Of a DNA stretch of 64,000 nt, positions 1-7,410 are shown in pieces. The notes beneath the pieces are model-generated. The model saw nothing but the letters and a program-made list of their open reading frames with translations. It ran no database searches and was not told where the DNA came from. The first letter of the stretch is position 1; every line of letters begins with the position of its first letter. Source of the stretch: Nitrospirota bacterium. GTDB lineage: Bacteria > Nitrospirota_A > Leptospirillia > Leptospirillales > Leptospirillaceae. The stretch is taken from positions 10,675-74,674 of the forward strand of contig JAKAAM010000001.1 in the NCBI GenBank assembly GCA_021802325.1, written 5' to 3'. The position numbers and the translations under genes were made by a program.

Positions 1-78
1 GAAAAGATGGGCGGTCTCGACCTGTCCCCTTTCATCCTGATTCTGATCATTCAGGGGATCGAACGGTTCGTTTATTGA
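1..78 (+). CDS. YggT family membrane protein, C-terminal end only
   Basis: The reading frame is open from the first base and ends with TGA at 76-78. It encodes 25 residues, Glu-Lys-Met-Gly-Gly-Leu-Asp-Leu-Ser-Pro followed by a hydrophobic helix and an aromatic Val-Tyr end. This matches the usual last helix of YggT/YlmG proteins, whose conserved 'G-x-D-x-S-P' precedes the final membrane segment. YggT-family proteins are small integral membrane proteins of the ylm cluster, implicated in envelope or division functions. A DivIVA-family gene 45 bases downstream and a YggU gene after it give the expected neighbourhood. The start lies outside the window. Confidence 0.75.
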   Translation, partial: EKMGGLDLSPFILILIIQGIERFVY

Positions 79-123
79 TCCGGGACTTGAGTCATCTGCG
101 TCGAACGGAGCAAAGGAGGGGTC

Positions 124-663
124 ATGCTCGATCATACAACGCTCAATGACCTTCGCGGTCGCGAATTCGGCAGGAGCCTGCGCGGATACGCCCCGGGCGA
201 GGTGGACGAATTCATCGAGAAGCTTCTGTTCGAGGCGGGTCAGCTTGTCGATGCTGTGGGGACCCTCAACCAGCAGCTCCGGGACCTGCAGGATGAAAGG
301 GAGGAGATCAAAAAACGGGAGGAGCAGCTCTCCGCGACCCTTGTGGCGGCCCAGGCTACGGCCGACGAATGGAAAGGACTTGCCAAAAAGGAGGGAGAAC
401 AGATTGTCAGGGAGGCGCATTTGAAGGCGGAAGAGATCCTTCAGCGGGCCCATAGGGAGTCCGAAGAGCTTCTCCGGGAGGCCAGGGAAAGGTCTCGTTC
501 TGAAGAGGAGAGCCGGACCCGTCTCCGGCATGAAACGGAAATGACCGTGTCTCGCCTGAGGGGGGAGCTCTCCTCCTTCGGAGACGCTCTCTCCCGCTGG
601 GAAAAAACCGCTTCAGAGATGGGTGAAAACGCCAGTGAAACCCCCAAAGAAATCCGCTTCTGA
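124..663 (+). CDS. DivIVA domain-containing protein
   Basis: This 179-residue protein begins with a DivIVA-type N-terminus (about residues 1-50): an 'F-x-R-x-L-R-G-Y-x-x-x-E-V-D-E-F' pattern, then a long acidic/basic heptad region (about 55-150) that should form a coiled coil. DivIVA proteins sense membrane curvature and recruit partners to division sites or poles. Gram-negative members are less studied. The start ATG at 124 follows a strong AAAGGAGG at 113-120. The gene sits after yggT and overlaps the YggU gene by 41 bases, the order seen in ylm/division clusters. The family call is firm; the exact cellular role is inferred. Confidence 0.85.
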   Translation: MLDHTTLNDLRGREFGRSLRGYAPGEVDEFIEKLLFEAGQLVDAVGTLNQQLRDLQDEREEIKKREEQLSATLVAAQATADEWKGLAKKEGEQIVREAHLKAEEILQRAHRESEELLREARERSRSEEESRTRLRHETEMTVSRLRGELSSFGDALSRWEKTASEMGENASETPKEIRF

Positions 664-973
664 TCCCGCCGCCACTCAAAAATCTCCACGAAAAGTCTGG
701 CGTTTCGAAATCAATGTCAAGCCTGGCCAGGCAAGACCCTGCCTCAGGCGGGAACAGAGGGGATGGATTCTCGGGGTCCGTGAACCGGCCAGGGATGGAC
801 TTGCGAACAAGGGCGTCGTCCGGGCCTTGTCGGATTATATCGGGGTGCCGGTCTCTTCTGTGTCGATCGTTCGGGGAGAGGGAAGCCGGATCAAATTGAT
901 CGAGGTCTCCGGTATCGATCCGGAGGAGGGATCCAGGAGACTTGAAGAGGCTGCGACGGGTTCGGGCCCTTGA
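623..973 (+). CDS. DUF167 / YggU family protein
   Basis: This 116-residue product carries the DUF167 (YggU) core at about residues 30-105: 'V-K-P-G' near the first strand, a 'R-D-G-L-A-N-K-G-V-V-R-A-L' segment corresponding to the family's 'P-x-G-K-A-N' helix, and 'S-I-V-R-G-E-G-S-R-x-K' near the end. The biochemical function of DUF167 proteins is not established. The start is GTG at 623, inside the end of the DivIVA gene, implying coupled translation. Its ribosome-binding site is weak, so a start a few codons later is possible. YggT, DivIVA and YggU together support a division/envelope cluster. Confidence 0.8.
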   Translation: MKTPVKPPKKSASDPAATQKSPRKVWRFEINVKPGQARPCLRREQRGWILGVREPARDGLANKGVVRALSDYIGVPVSSVSIVRGEGSRIKLIEVSGIDPEEGSRRLEEAATGSGP

Positions 974-1022
974 GGGCGCGGCCGTCCTCCGTCGTGCTCA
1001 CAAGAGTTTCGAATGGGACGTC

Positions 1023-1637
1023 TTAGTCGAAGGTGACGGTTTCGCTGCGAATTTCATGTCCGTCGTCAATCCGCATTTCGATGGTGATGGAGTAAACGGG
1101 GGAGCCGCCCAGCCAGAAGGCCCGCGATGTCTCCTCCTTCGGGGCCAGTGGCTCGAACATCATGTAGGCCGGGGGAAGTTTCAGTGGAACCTCCGATCCG
1201 TTGCCGATTTTGTAATGGGCCCCCAGCATCTGGAGTTTGATGGGGTTTCCCTCAAGGGTGTATTTCATGTAGGCCACGGAGGGGGAGAGGAGCATCGACA
1301 TGTTGAGCCGCCAACCCTCACCCTGGATGCTCTTGAAGGTTGTTCGCGTGCTGATGCTCCGTTGGGAGACGATCTTGTGCGGTTTTCCCAGAGGTCCGGC
1401 CTTGAAGCCGATGATCGATCCTCCGATTCCTGCCACAAGCAGAAGTCCGATGACGATATAGATGGCGATCGTGACGGGACTGAACCCCTGCTCCTCCTTG
1501 GGTCGGGAAGGGCTGTAGAGTTCTTCGTATTCGGCGGGCGGGGGACTCGGAGAAGGCGCTTCTTGCGCGGAGGACTTGTCTGGTATCGTTTTTTTTGGAC
1601 CACTTTCCGGCCCTGCGCCTTGTCGCGATGCGGTCAT
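1023..1637 (-). CDS. Hypothetical single-pass membrane protein
   Basis: This 204-residue protein is one I do not recognise. The first ~55 residues are rich in Pro, Ser and Glu and look disordered and cytoplasmic. One hydrophobic helix follows (about residues 57-79), then a ~120-residue soluble domain without a familiar motif. This suggests an N-in/C-out protein with a periplasmic domain. I chose ATG at 1637 over the TTG at 1643 because AAGGAG lies 9 bases upstream. The gene converges on the YggU gene 50 bases away and is separated from pgl by about 140 bases, so it is probably monocistronic. Confidence 0.65.
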   Translation of the reverse strand: MTASRQGAGPESGPKKTIPDKSSAQEAPSPSPPPAEYEELYSPSRPKEEQGFSPVTIAIYIVIGLLLVAGIGGSIIGFKAGPLGKPHKIVSQRSISTRTTFKSIQGEGWRLNMSMLLSPSVAYMKYTLEGNPIKLQMLGAHYKIGNGSEVPLKLPPAYMMFEPLAPKEETSRAFWLGGSPVYSITIEMRIDDGHEIRSETVTFD

Positions 1638-1776
1638 GGACAAAAACTCCTTGGGTCTTCCTCGCCTTGCCGAATCCTGCGGCAGGTACGCTCAAACATA
1701 TCTTTCAATTTTACTTCATGACCCTGGCTTGGGGCAAGGTTCTCCGAGGGGCCCCGCCAAGCGGGAAAATCCCGGT

Positions 1777-2583
1777 CTAGAGGGTTCTGACATCGGACCA
1801 GCGGTCGATCCCCTCGGGACAGGCCTCGCGGTCGATCCAGAACTCGGAGGGATGCATTCTCATCCCCGATTCACGCAGAACCCATTGGGTGGGGAGATCT
1901 CCTTCCGGGTCGAGGACCCTGGCAAGGATGTCGCGCTTTTCCCGGCCTGTCACAAGAAAGATTCTTGTCCCGGCTTCCGCCAGAGTGTGGTAGGACATCG
2001 TGATGCGGGGAATCCGCCCAGGTGTTTCGGGGACGGCAAGGATCAGGCGATGGCGATCGTCTTCCGGAGAGGTCCCCGGAAAGAGGCTGGCCGTGTGTCC
2101 ATCGGGCCCCACGCCGAGGAGGGCGATATCGAGAGCCGGCGGGTGGGGAAGGGGGTTGCCCAGAGCCTCCGCGAGAAGCTTTTCGTATCTCAGCGCTTCC
2201 CGGTCATGGTGGGGGGCCTCCCCATGAATCCTGAAGACGGTATTTCCGGGGATTGATCCAGGGGAGAAAAAGTTTTCCTGGGCCATTCTGAAGTTGCTCT
2301 GATCACTCTCCGGAGGAACGCATCGTTCGTCGGAGAAAAACCAGTGGATTCTGGACTTCGTCTCGTCGGGCCAGGAGGCTATTTTTCTGGCCGATGCCCT
2401 CAAAAACGGGATCGGGGTGCTGCCGCCAGAAAGACCGATCGACGCGATGCGTTTCTTTTCAAGGAGGACCAAGATCCTTTGCAGAAAAGTGTCCGATCCC
2501 TTCTCTGCCCAGTCGGAGAGGGAGGGGTAAACGCAAACGACAACGGGTGGGGGGCCCTCTTCAAGATCTGTAAGGCGGGTCAT
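1777..2583 (-). CDS. pgl: 6-phosphogluconolactonase
   Basis: This enzyme hydrolyses 6-phosphoglucono-1,5-lactone to 6-phosphogluconate in the oxidative pentose-phosphate pathway. The 268-residue sequence has the DevB/SOL signatures: 'G-L-S-G-G-S-T-P' near residue 51, 'F-F-S-D-E-R-C-V-P-P-x-x-x-x-S-N' in the middle, and 'L-L-G-V-G-P-D-G-H-T-A-S-L-F-P' near residue 160. These are the phosphate- and substrate-binding loops of the family. Length is normal. Its ATG overlaps the stop of glk by four bases, so the two are translationally coupled and probably make NADPH precursors from glucose phosphate. The enzyme is cytoplasmic. Confidence 0.93.
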   Translation of the reverse strand: MTRLTDLEEGPPPVVVCVYPSLSDWAEKGSDTFLQRILVLLEKKRIASIGLSGGSTPIPFLRASARKIASWPDETKSRIHWFFSDERCVPPESDQSNFRMAQENFFSPGSIPGNTVFRIHGEAPHHDREALRYEKLLAEALGNPLPHPPALDIALLGVGPDGHTASLFPGTSPEDDRHRLILAVPETPGRIPRITMSYHTLAEAGTRIFLVTGREKRDILARVLDPEGDLPTQWVLRESGMRMHPSEFWIDREACPEGIDRWSDVRTL

Positions 2584-3677
2584 CTTGCAACTCCTAGGTT
2601 TTGGGCTTCAGGAACTCGTTGACTGGCAAGCTTCCAAGCTCCCCTGAGACCTGTTTCAGGATTGTCGACAATGTGGACGGGCATTTCGGAGAGAATCTTC
2701 TGGTATCGTCCCTTGTTCGTGAAGTGATCCATGAATGAGGATCGCATGAGGAAAGGGTGAATCTTGCCCGGAATTCCGCCGGCCAGATAGACGCCCCCGG
2801 TTGCGAGCGACTTGAGGGCAAAGTTTCCGGCTTCCTGTCCCAGGAATCGGCAAAAATTTTCAAGAATCATGGTGCAGAGAGGGTCATGTCTCGAGAGCGC
2901 GGCGTGGGTGAGTGCGGCAGGAATCTCATCCTCCGGAAGGGTGGGGTCCAGCGGAAGGCCCGCTGGGGACTGTCCCTGAGTGTGAAAATGGTAGAGATTG
3001 GCGATTCCTTGGCCGGAGACCACCCGCTCGACGCTGGCATGGCCGAAGCGGGACCATAGATAGGTGAGAAGGGGGATATCGGCGGGAGATTCGGGAGCCC
3101 AGTCCGAATGTCCTCCCTCCGTCGGTATGACGATTGGTCCCTGTGCGCCTGGGACAAGGATCGACTCCCCGAGACCTGTCCCGGGAGCGACGACAACCCG
3201 GCTTCCCAGGGGATCCGGATGTCCCTCGTTGATGACAAGGGTCTCTTTTGGGGCAAGACATGTTGTTCCCCAACCCATGGCCACAAGATCGTTGACCAGC
3301 AAGACATCCCTGACGGACAATCCGAGAAGGACCCCCAGTGATTCCGTTTCGACGATCCATGGAAGATTGGTCGTCTGGCAGCGGCCATTGACCACCGGAC
3401 CGGCGATACCAAAGGCTGCCCCCGCGATCGAGAAGCTTTTGGAATAGCCGGTCCGGGCCTCCTCGAGAAAGGATTCAAGGACCCTTTCGAGGGAGGCGAA
3501 GTTGCGGGAAGGGTATTCTTTTTTGAAAACGGATAGGGGGACCTGATCCTGCTCCCCTTTTTTCGGGGTCGCCGGAAATAGGCCGAGAAGGGTTTTTGTT
3601 CCGCCGATATCACCGGCCAGGATCAAAGGGTGAAGAACCGTGCTGATCTGGGAATTGACGGGGGAAGGGTTTTCCAC
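2580..3677 (-). CDS. glk: Glucokinase (Glk family)
   Basis: ATP-dependent phosphorylation of glucose to glucose-6-phosphate is the expected reaction. The 365-residue protein starts with the phosphate-binding loop 'L-A-G-D-I-G-G-T-K-T' at about residue 20. It has the sugar-binding 'L-V-N-D-L-V-A' and 'V-A-P-G-T-G-L-G' motifs and a 'P-T-E-G-G-H' segment, all typical of the bacterial Glk family rather than ROK kinases. The GTG at 3677 is chosen because AAGGTGGT lies just upstream. The frame stays open for 86 more codons upstream, but without a good ribosome-binding site. It is the first gene of a glk-pgl pair, read divergently from hpnH. Confidence 0.9.
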   Translation of the reverse strand: MENPSPVNSQISTVLHPLILAGDIGGTKTLLGLFPATPKKGEQDQVPLSVFKKEYPSRNFASLERVLESFLEEARTGYSKSFSIAGAAFGIAGPVVNGRCQTTNLPWIVETESLGVLLGLSVRDVLLVNDLVAMGWGTTCLAPKETLVINEGHPDPLGSRVVVAPGTGLGESILVPGAQGPIVIPTEGGHSDWAPESPADIPLLTYLWSRFGHASVERVVSGQGIANLYHFHTQGQSPAGLPLDPTLPEDEIPAALTHAALSRHDPLCTMILENFCRFLGQEAGNFALKSLATGGVYLAGGIPGKIHPFLMRSSFMDHFTNKGRYQKILSEMPVHIVDNPETGLRGAWKLASQRVPEAQNLGVAR

Positions 3678-3760
3678 GACACCACCTTTCTGCCGATCTT
3701 CGTTCGAAGTCCGGGGGCTCGTTGACCATTTCGTTATGGGGGCCATGTGTCTGAATGCCG

Positions 3761-3802
3761 AGTTTCTTGACAGAAACTGAACCGGGTCTTTATGATCATA
3801 AA
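3761..3802 (+). promoter_or_regulatory. Sigma-70-type promoter with two superimposed palindromes upstream of hpnH
   Basis: TTGACA at 3767-3772 and TATGAT at 3791-3796 are separated by 18 bases, a near-consensus promoter pointing toward hpnH. A perfect 7-base inverted repeat (AGTTTCT-TGAC-AGAAACT, 3761-3778) covers the -35 box. A perfect 14-base palindrome (TTTATGATCATAAA, 3789-3802) covers the -10 box. Either could be an operator. The transcript would have a leader of about 90 bases. The promoter is well supported by sequence; regulator binding is inference. Confidence 0.65.
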
Positions 3803-3895
3803 ATGTTGCGGCAAACTTGTCATCTCTATTCCTCTCTGTCCGCAACCATATGGATTCTTTGCCTTGCTCCCATCTGAATGAAAGGCACCACTCCC

Positions 3896-4912
3896 ATGGC
3901 GATCCCTCTTCAGCAGGCCCTGAAAGTCGGGGCATATGTAATGCAGAAAAAATGGAAAAAAGAAGAAAGGTTTCCCCTCGTTCTGATGCTCGAGCCCCTC
4001 TTCAGGTGCAATCTCGAGTGTGCCGGATGCGGAAAAATCCAGTATCCCGAGGAAATCCTTCGAAAAAGACTGTCTCCCGAGGAGTGTTTTCATGCCGTCG
4101 AGGAGTGTGGTGCACCGGTGGTCACGATCGCAGGGGGCGAGCCCCTCATTCATCCGGAGATCTCCGAAATCGTCAAGGGGATGATCGATCGCAAGAAGTT
4201 CGTCTATCTTTGTTCCAACGGGATTCTTCTCGAAAAATACATGGACCGGTTTTCCCCTTCTCCCTACCTGACCTTCAGCATTCATCTCGATGGACTGAGG
4301 GAAACCCATGACCGCCTTGTCTGCCGGGAGGGCGTTTTCGATACGGCTGTCCGGGCGATCAAGGCTGCAACGGGCCGGGGTTTCCGTGTGACCACGAACA
4401 CGACGGTGTTCGAAGGGGAAGATCCAGGGGAGATCCGGAAGTTCTTTGACTTCGTGAAGGAGCTGGGGGTGAACGGGATGATGATTTCCCCGGGATATTC
4501 CTACGATTGGGCTCCGGATCAGGAGCATTTTCTCAAAAAGGACCGGACCCGGAATCTGTTCCGAATGATTCTTTCCGACCGTGCCGGCAAGGGGTGGAAT
4601 TTCAATCACAGCCCATTTTATCTGGACTTCCTTGAGGGACAGAGGGACTATGACTGTACCCCATGGGGCAGTCCCAACTATTCCGTCCTTGGGTGGCAGC
4701 GTCCCTGCTATTTGTTAAATGAGGGGTATGCCTCCTCTTACAAGGAACTCATAGAAGAGACGGATTGGAGTCAATATGGACCCTCGTCCGGTCATGAAAA
4801 ATGCCGGGATTGCATGGTTCATTGCGGCTTCGAGCCTTCTGCCGTCGGAGACGCCACATCCTCGCTAAAAAATACCCTTCGCTCCATTTCGAGTCTCCTT
4901 CCCGCCGGCTGA
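3896..4912 (+). CDS. hpnH: Hopanoid radical SAM protein HpnH (adenosylhopene-forming)
   Basis: HpnH couples the 5'-deoxyadenosyl radical to diploptene/hopene, the first step toward bacteriohopanepolyols. The 338-residue sequence has the radical SAM cluster motif C-x3-C-x2-C (Cys38, Cys42, Cys45), then 'T-I-A-G-G-E-P-L' for SAM binding. The C-terminal region has Cys residues of the '[12 protein letters not shown]' type typical of HpnH. The start at 3896 (MAIPLQQ...) is preferred over ATG at 3878 because AAAGG precedes it at suitable spacing and HpnH proteins begin this way. No other hopanoid genes are in this window. The promoter is described separately. Confidence 0.93.
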   Translation: MAIPLQQALKVGAYVMQKKWKKEERFPLVLMLEPLFRCNLECAGCGKIQYPEEILRKRLSPEECFHAVEECGAPVVTIAGGEPLIHPEISEIVKGMIDRKKFVYLCSNGILLEKYMDRFSPSPYLTFSIHLDGLRETHDRLVCREGVFDTAVRAIKAATGRGFRVTTNTTVFEGEDPGEIRKFFDFVKELGVNGMMISPGYSYDWAPDQEHFLKKDRTRNLFRMILSDRAGKGWNFNHSPFYLDFLEGQRDYDCTPWGSPNYSVLGWQRPCYLLNEGYASSYKELIEETDWSQYGPSSGHEKCRDCMVHCGFEPSAVGDATSSLKNTLRSISSLLPAG

Positions 4913-4933
4913 ACGCGGAAGGAAAGAGTTCGA

Positions 4934-5608
4934 ATGTCAACGTATGTCGTGGGGGATCTGCATGGACAGATCTCCCTGCTTCTCGCACTCCTCGACAAGA
5001 TATCATTCGATAGGGAACGGGATCGCTTGATTGCAGTGGGAGATGTGCTCGACCGGGGGGCCCGGGTGGGCGATCTTCTTCTTTTCCTGCATGACGCTTC
5101 GATGGCGGGGTGGTTTCTTTCGGTCAAGGGAAATCACGAGGAGTCCTTTCTCCGGTTCCGGTCCGGAGAATGGGTCTCCTGGTACACCACTCCGGCTTTT
5201 GGAGGGGAGGCCACTCTCTCCTGCTTTGCCGACATTGGGGAAAGACAGTCCAGGGTCATGGAGGAGTGGATTTCCTCATGGCCTCTCGTCTGGTCGGATG
5301 AAAAAGCGATTGTCGTCCATGGCAGCCTTCCCCCCGTCCCCGGAACAAGTCTGGGCGATCGCGACCTTTGTGAAACAAGGATTTCCGGGGGAGAGGGAGG
5401 CCATGAGTGTCTGGAGCTTCGCCCCCCCAATCTCTATCCGTCCTGGGATGGCAGACTTGTTGTTTCAGGGCATACCATTGTCCGTAAAGCCGGATTTTGG
5501 AAAGACGGGATCGCGTTGGTTGATACGGGGGCTTACCGGACCGGCATTCTGTCTGCCTTTTGTCTTGAAACAGGCCAGTTTCACAGGGTGTCAGGTGTCC
5601 CCGAGTAA
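4934..5608 (+). CDS. PPP-family metallophosphatase (Ser/Thr phosphatase or ApaH-like)
   Basis: The 224-residue protein has all PPP-family metal motifs in order: 'V-V-G-D-L-H-G' (Asp8, His10), 'V-G-D-V-L-D-R-G', 'V-K-G-N-H-E' and a late 'V-S-G-H-T'. These bind two divalent metals and hydrolyse phosphomonoesters or dinucleoside polyphosphates. Length is close to PrpA/PrpE-type phosphatases and shorter than ApaH. The substrate cannot be decided from sequence. It begins 21 bases after hpnH in the same orientation, so it is probably co-transcribed, though no functional link to hopanoids is known. The start ATG at 4934 follows GGAAGGAAAGAG. Confidence 0.85.
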   Translation: MSTYVVGDLHGQISLLLALLDKISFDRERDRLIAVGDVLDRGARVGDLLLFLHDASMAGWFLSVKGNHEESFLRFRSGEWVSWYTTPAFGGEATLSCFADIGERQSRVMEEWISSWPLVWSDEKAIVVHGSLPPVPGTSLGDRDLCETRISGGEGGHECLELRPPNLYPSWDGRLVVSGHTIVRKAGFWKDGIALVDTGAYRTGILSAFCLETGQFHRVSGVPE

Positions 5609-5618
5609 GGCAAGGGGG

Positions 5619-7013
5619 TCAAGGCTGGGGAGGCGTGGCGAGAATCTTTCGTGCCGCTTCGATTCCCGATGTAAAACTTTGGGAAACGGAGACCCCCGAC
5701 AAATAGGATCCCGCCAGATGAATTCCCTCCGGGAGAGTTTCCGTGAGCCTTTCGATGCGGGTCCGATGGCCGAGCGTGTACTGGGGAATCGCTCCCTCCC
5801 ACCGTTGAATGCGAAGAAAGTCCGGCTGTCCCTTCGACCCAAGGATCGTCTCCACCTCTTTTTGGACGATGTCGATCAGGTCTTCATCAAAGGCAAAGGC
5901 CAGTTTCGGGTTGGGCATTCCTCCTACGAATACCGTCAGAAGAACCTGACCTTCCGGGGCTCTTCCGGGAAAGAGCGAGGAAGAAAAAAGAATTCCTAGA
6001 ATCTTTCTCCGCTCCTTCGTCGGGACAAGCAGTCCGAACCCGTCCAATGGGTGGGAAACGTTTTTCCTGGAGAATCCCATGGAGACCACTGCAATCGGGG
6101 CATAGGGGATTTCGGATAATGGACCTTCGGATTCAGGGCTGATCTCCTGCAGAAGCTCCGATGTCTGGGTTGCGCTTCCTGCAAGAACAACATGGCGAGA
6201 ATGAAGGTAGTATGTTTCTTCGTCAAAGAGAAGGGCCGTCCTGAATCCTTCTGAGTTACGGGTGCATCCGATGACCTCGGCATTGGTTCCTGCATCGGTA
6301 CCGAGACGATCGGCGAGGGCTTTTGGAAGGAGTCCCATCCCTTCGGAAAAGGAAAAAATAGATCGGGTCAAGGGGGAGGAGGGGGGCTTCTGTCCCCATT
6401 GCATCGCCAGGGCTCCTCGAATAATTGATCCGTAGCGGTCCTCTAGGGCGGTCAGGCGTGGAAAGGTATCCTCCATGGAAAGAATCTCGGGGCTGGAGGC
6501 ATAGACTCCCTTCACGAACGGATCGATGATCCAGTCGAGAAAGTCCGATCCGAAGCGCCGGGAGACAAATTGAGCGACGGTTTCTTCGGTCGGATCTTCG
6601 GGGTCGTTCGGCTCATAGGGAGGGATGAATGGCTCCTGGAGCAGCCTGAGTTTCCCTTTCAGTGACAAGGCTGGCGTCGTAATGGCTTCCAGGATCGAGG
6701 TCGGGAGTGGGACAGGTTTCCCTCCCTTGAGGATGAATCGCCTCTTTCCCGTCAGGCCGGCCTGAACAACCGCTCTTTCCAGTCCGAGCTTTACAACGTA
6801 GTCGAGAAGTGGATCCTCAGGGCGCAGGAATAGGCTGTTGGGACCGGTTTCGATCCGATAGCCGCCTTCCGAGAGGGTCCGAATGACGCCACCAAGGTGG
6901 TCATTTCTTTCCACGAGGCGGACGGATCGGCCGTGTTCTTTAAGGTGGACTGCGCAGGCCAGTCCCGCAATTCCACCTCCTACGATAAGAGTTTCTATAT
7001 CGATATGTGACAC
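5619..7013 (-). CDS. hemY: Oxygen-dependent protoporphyrinogen (coproporphyrinogen) oxidase
   Basis: This FAD enzyme oxidises a porphyrinogen late in haem synthesis using O2. The 464-residue protein opens with the dinucleotide fold 'V-G-G-G-I-A-G-L-A-C' and the second motif 'V-E-R-N-D-H-L-G-G-V-I-R-T'. It continues with 'E-T-G-P-N-S-L', ending in the family's C-terminal 'G-V-S-V-S-Q-S-F-T-S-G' FAD-binding segment, as in HemY/PPOX. Length is typical. Sequence does not tell whether it acts on protoporphyrinogen or coproporphyrinogen. The gene stands alone on the minus strand, converging on the phosphatase gene 10 bases away. Use of O2 agrees with an aerobic lifestyle and with the oxidase and cytochrome genes nearby. 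Confidence 0.9.
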   Translation of the reverse strand: MSHIDIETLIVGGGIAGLACAVHLKEHGRSVRLVERNDHLGGVIRTLSEGGYRIETGPNSLFLRPEDPLLDYVVKLGLERAVVQAGLTGKRRFILKGGKPVPLPTSILEAITTPALSLKGKLRLLQEPFIPPYEPNDPEDPTEETVAQFVSRRFGSDFLDWIIDPFVKGVYASSPEILSMEDTFPRLTALEDRYGSIIRGALAMQWGQKPPSSPLTRSIFSFSEGMGLLPKALADRLGTDAGTNAEVIGCTRNSEGFRTALLFDEETYYLHSRHVVLAGSATQTSELLQEISPESEGPLSEIPYAPIAVVSMGFSRKNVSHPLDGFGLLVPTKERRKILGILFSSSLFPGRAPEGQVLLTVFVGGMPNPKLAFAFDEDLIDIVQKEVETILGSKGQPDFLRIQRWEGAIPQYTLGHRTRIERLTETLPEGIHLAGSYLSGVSVSQSFTSGIEAARKILATPPQP

Positions 7014-7410
7014 TCGGCTCTCCGTCAGGGTCTTGCGTTGATCACCAAAGACATTTGTTCGGGCGGGATAACTTTATCCACTTGGAGTCGCGAGGTCAAT
7101 ATTGTGCGTAGCTTGCATGGAGAAAGCCTTCTCGCCGTCCACGCCTTGGGCTTGATTCTATCGCATACAAACCTGGATTGCCCGGGCTGAAAGGCGCGGG
7201 ATGAAGGATGGCAGAGAGGACATTCCCCTCCCGCCTGATGGGAGAGCCCACGCATCTGCTTAAGCGATCTGGGAGGTCTGACTACTCTTTTTTTGGGAAA
7301 GCCAATCCATTACAATAAAAAGAATGTGGATCGGACAGGCTGCATTTTATCGGGTCGGGTTCGGTGGATGGTTTTATCCTAAATAATTTTTCAGGAAGGA
7401 AAAACTGCTG
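7014..7410. other. Divergent intergenic region hemY/tig, no gene recognised
   Basis: This 397-base stretch separates hemY (minus) from tig (plus). A minus-strand frame at 7025-7255 is not convincing: no ribosome-binding site and odd composition. The plus strand has a CTCCC-N7-GGGAG hairpin around 7227-7245, a GGGCT...AGCCC pairing that encloses it, a T7 tract at 7288-7294 and a TACAAT hexamer at 7311-7316. A small RNA that ends at the T tract, followed by the tig promoter, is conceivable. I could not match it to SRP RNA, 6S RNA or tmRNA. Confidence 0.4.

Noticed and set aside
942..1721. Plus-strand open frame of 259 codons
   Set aside because: It is antisense to the minus-strand membrane protein; composition is poor and there is no ribosome-binding site.
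7025..7255. Minus-strand frame of 76 codons with a Cys pair upstream of hemY
   Set aside because: No ribosome-binding site, no family resemblance, and codon use unlike neighbours.
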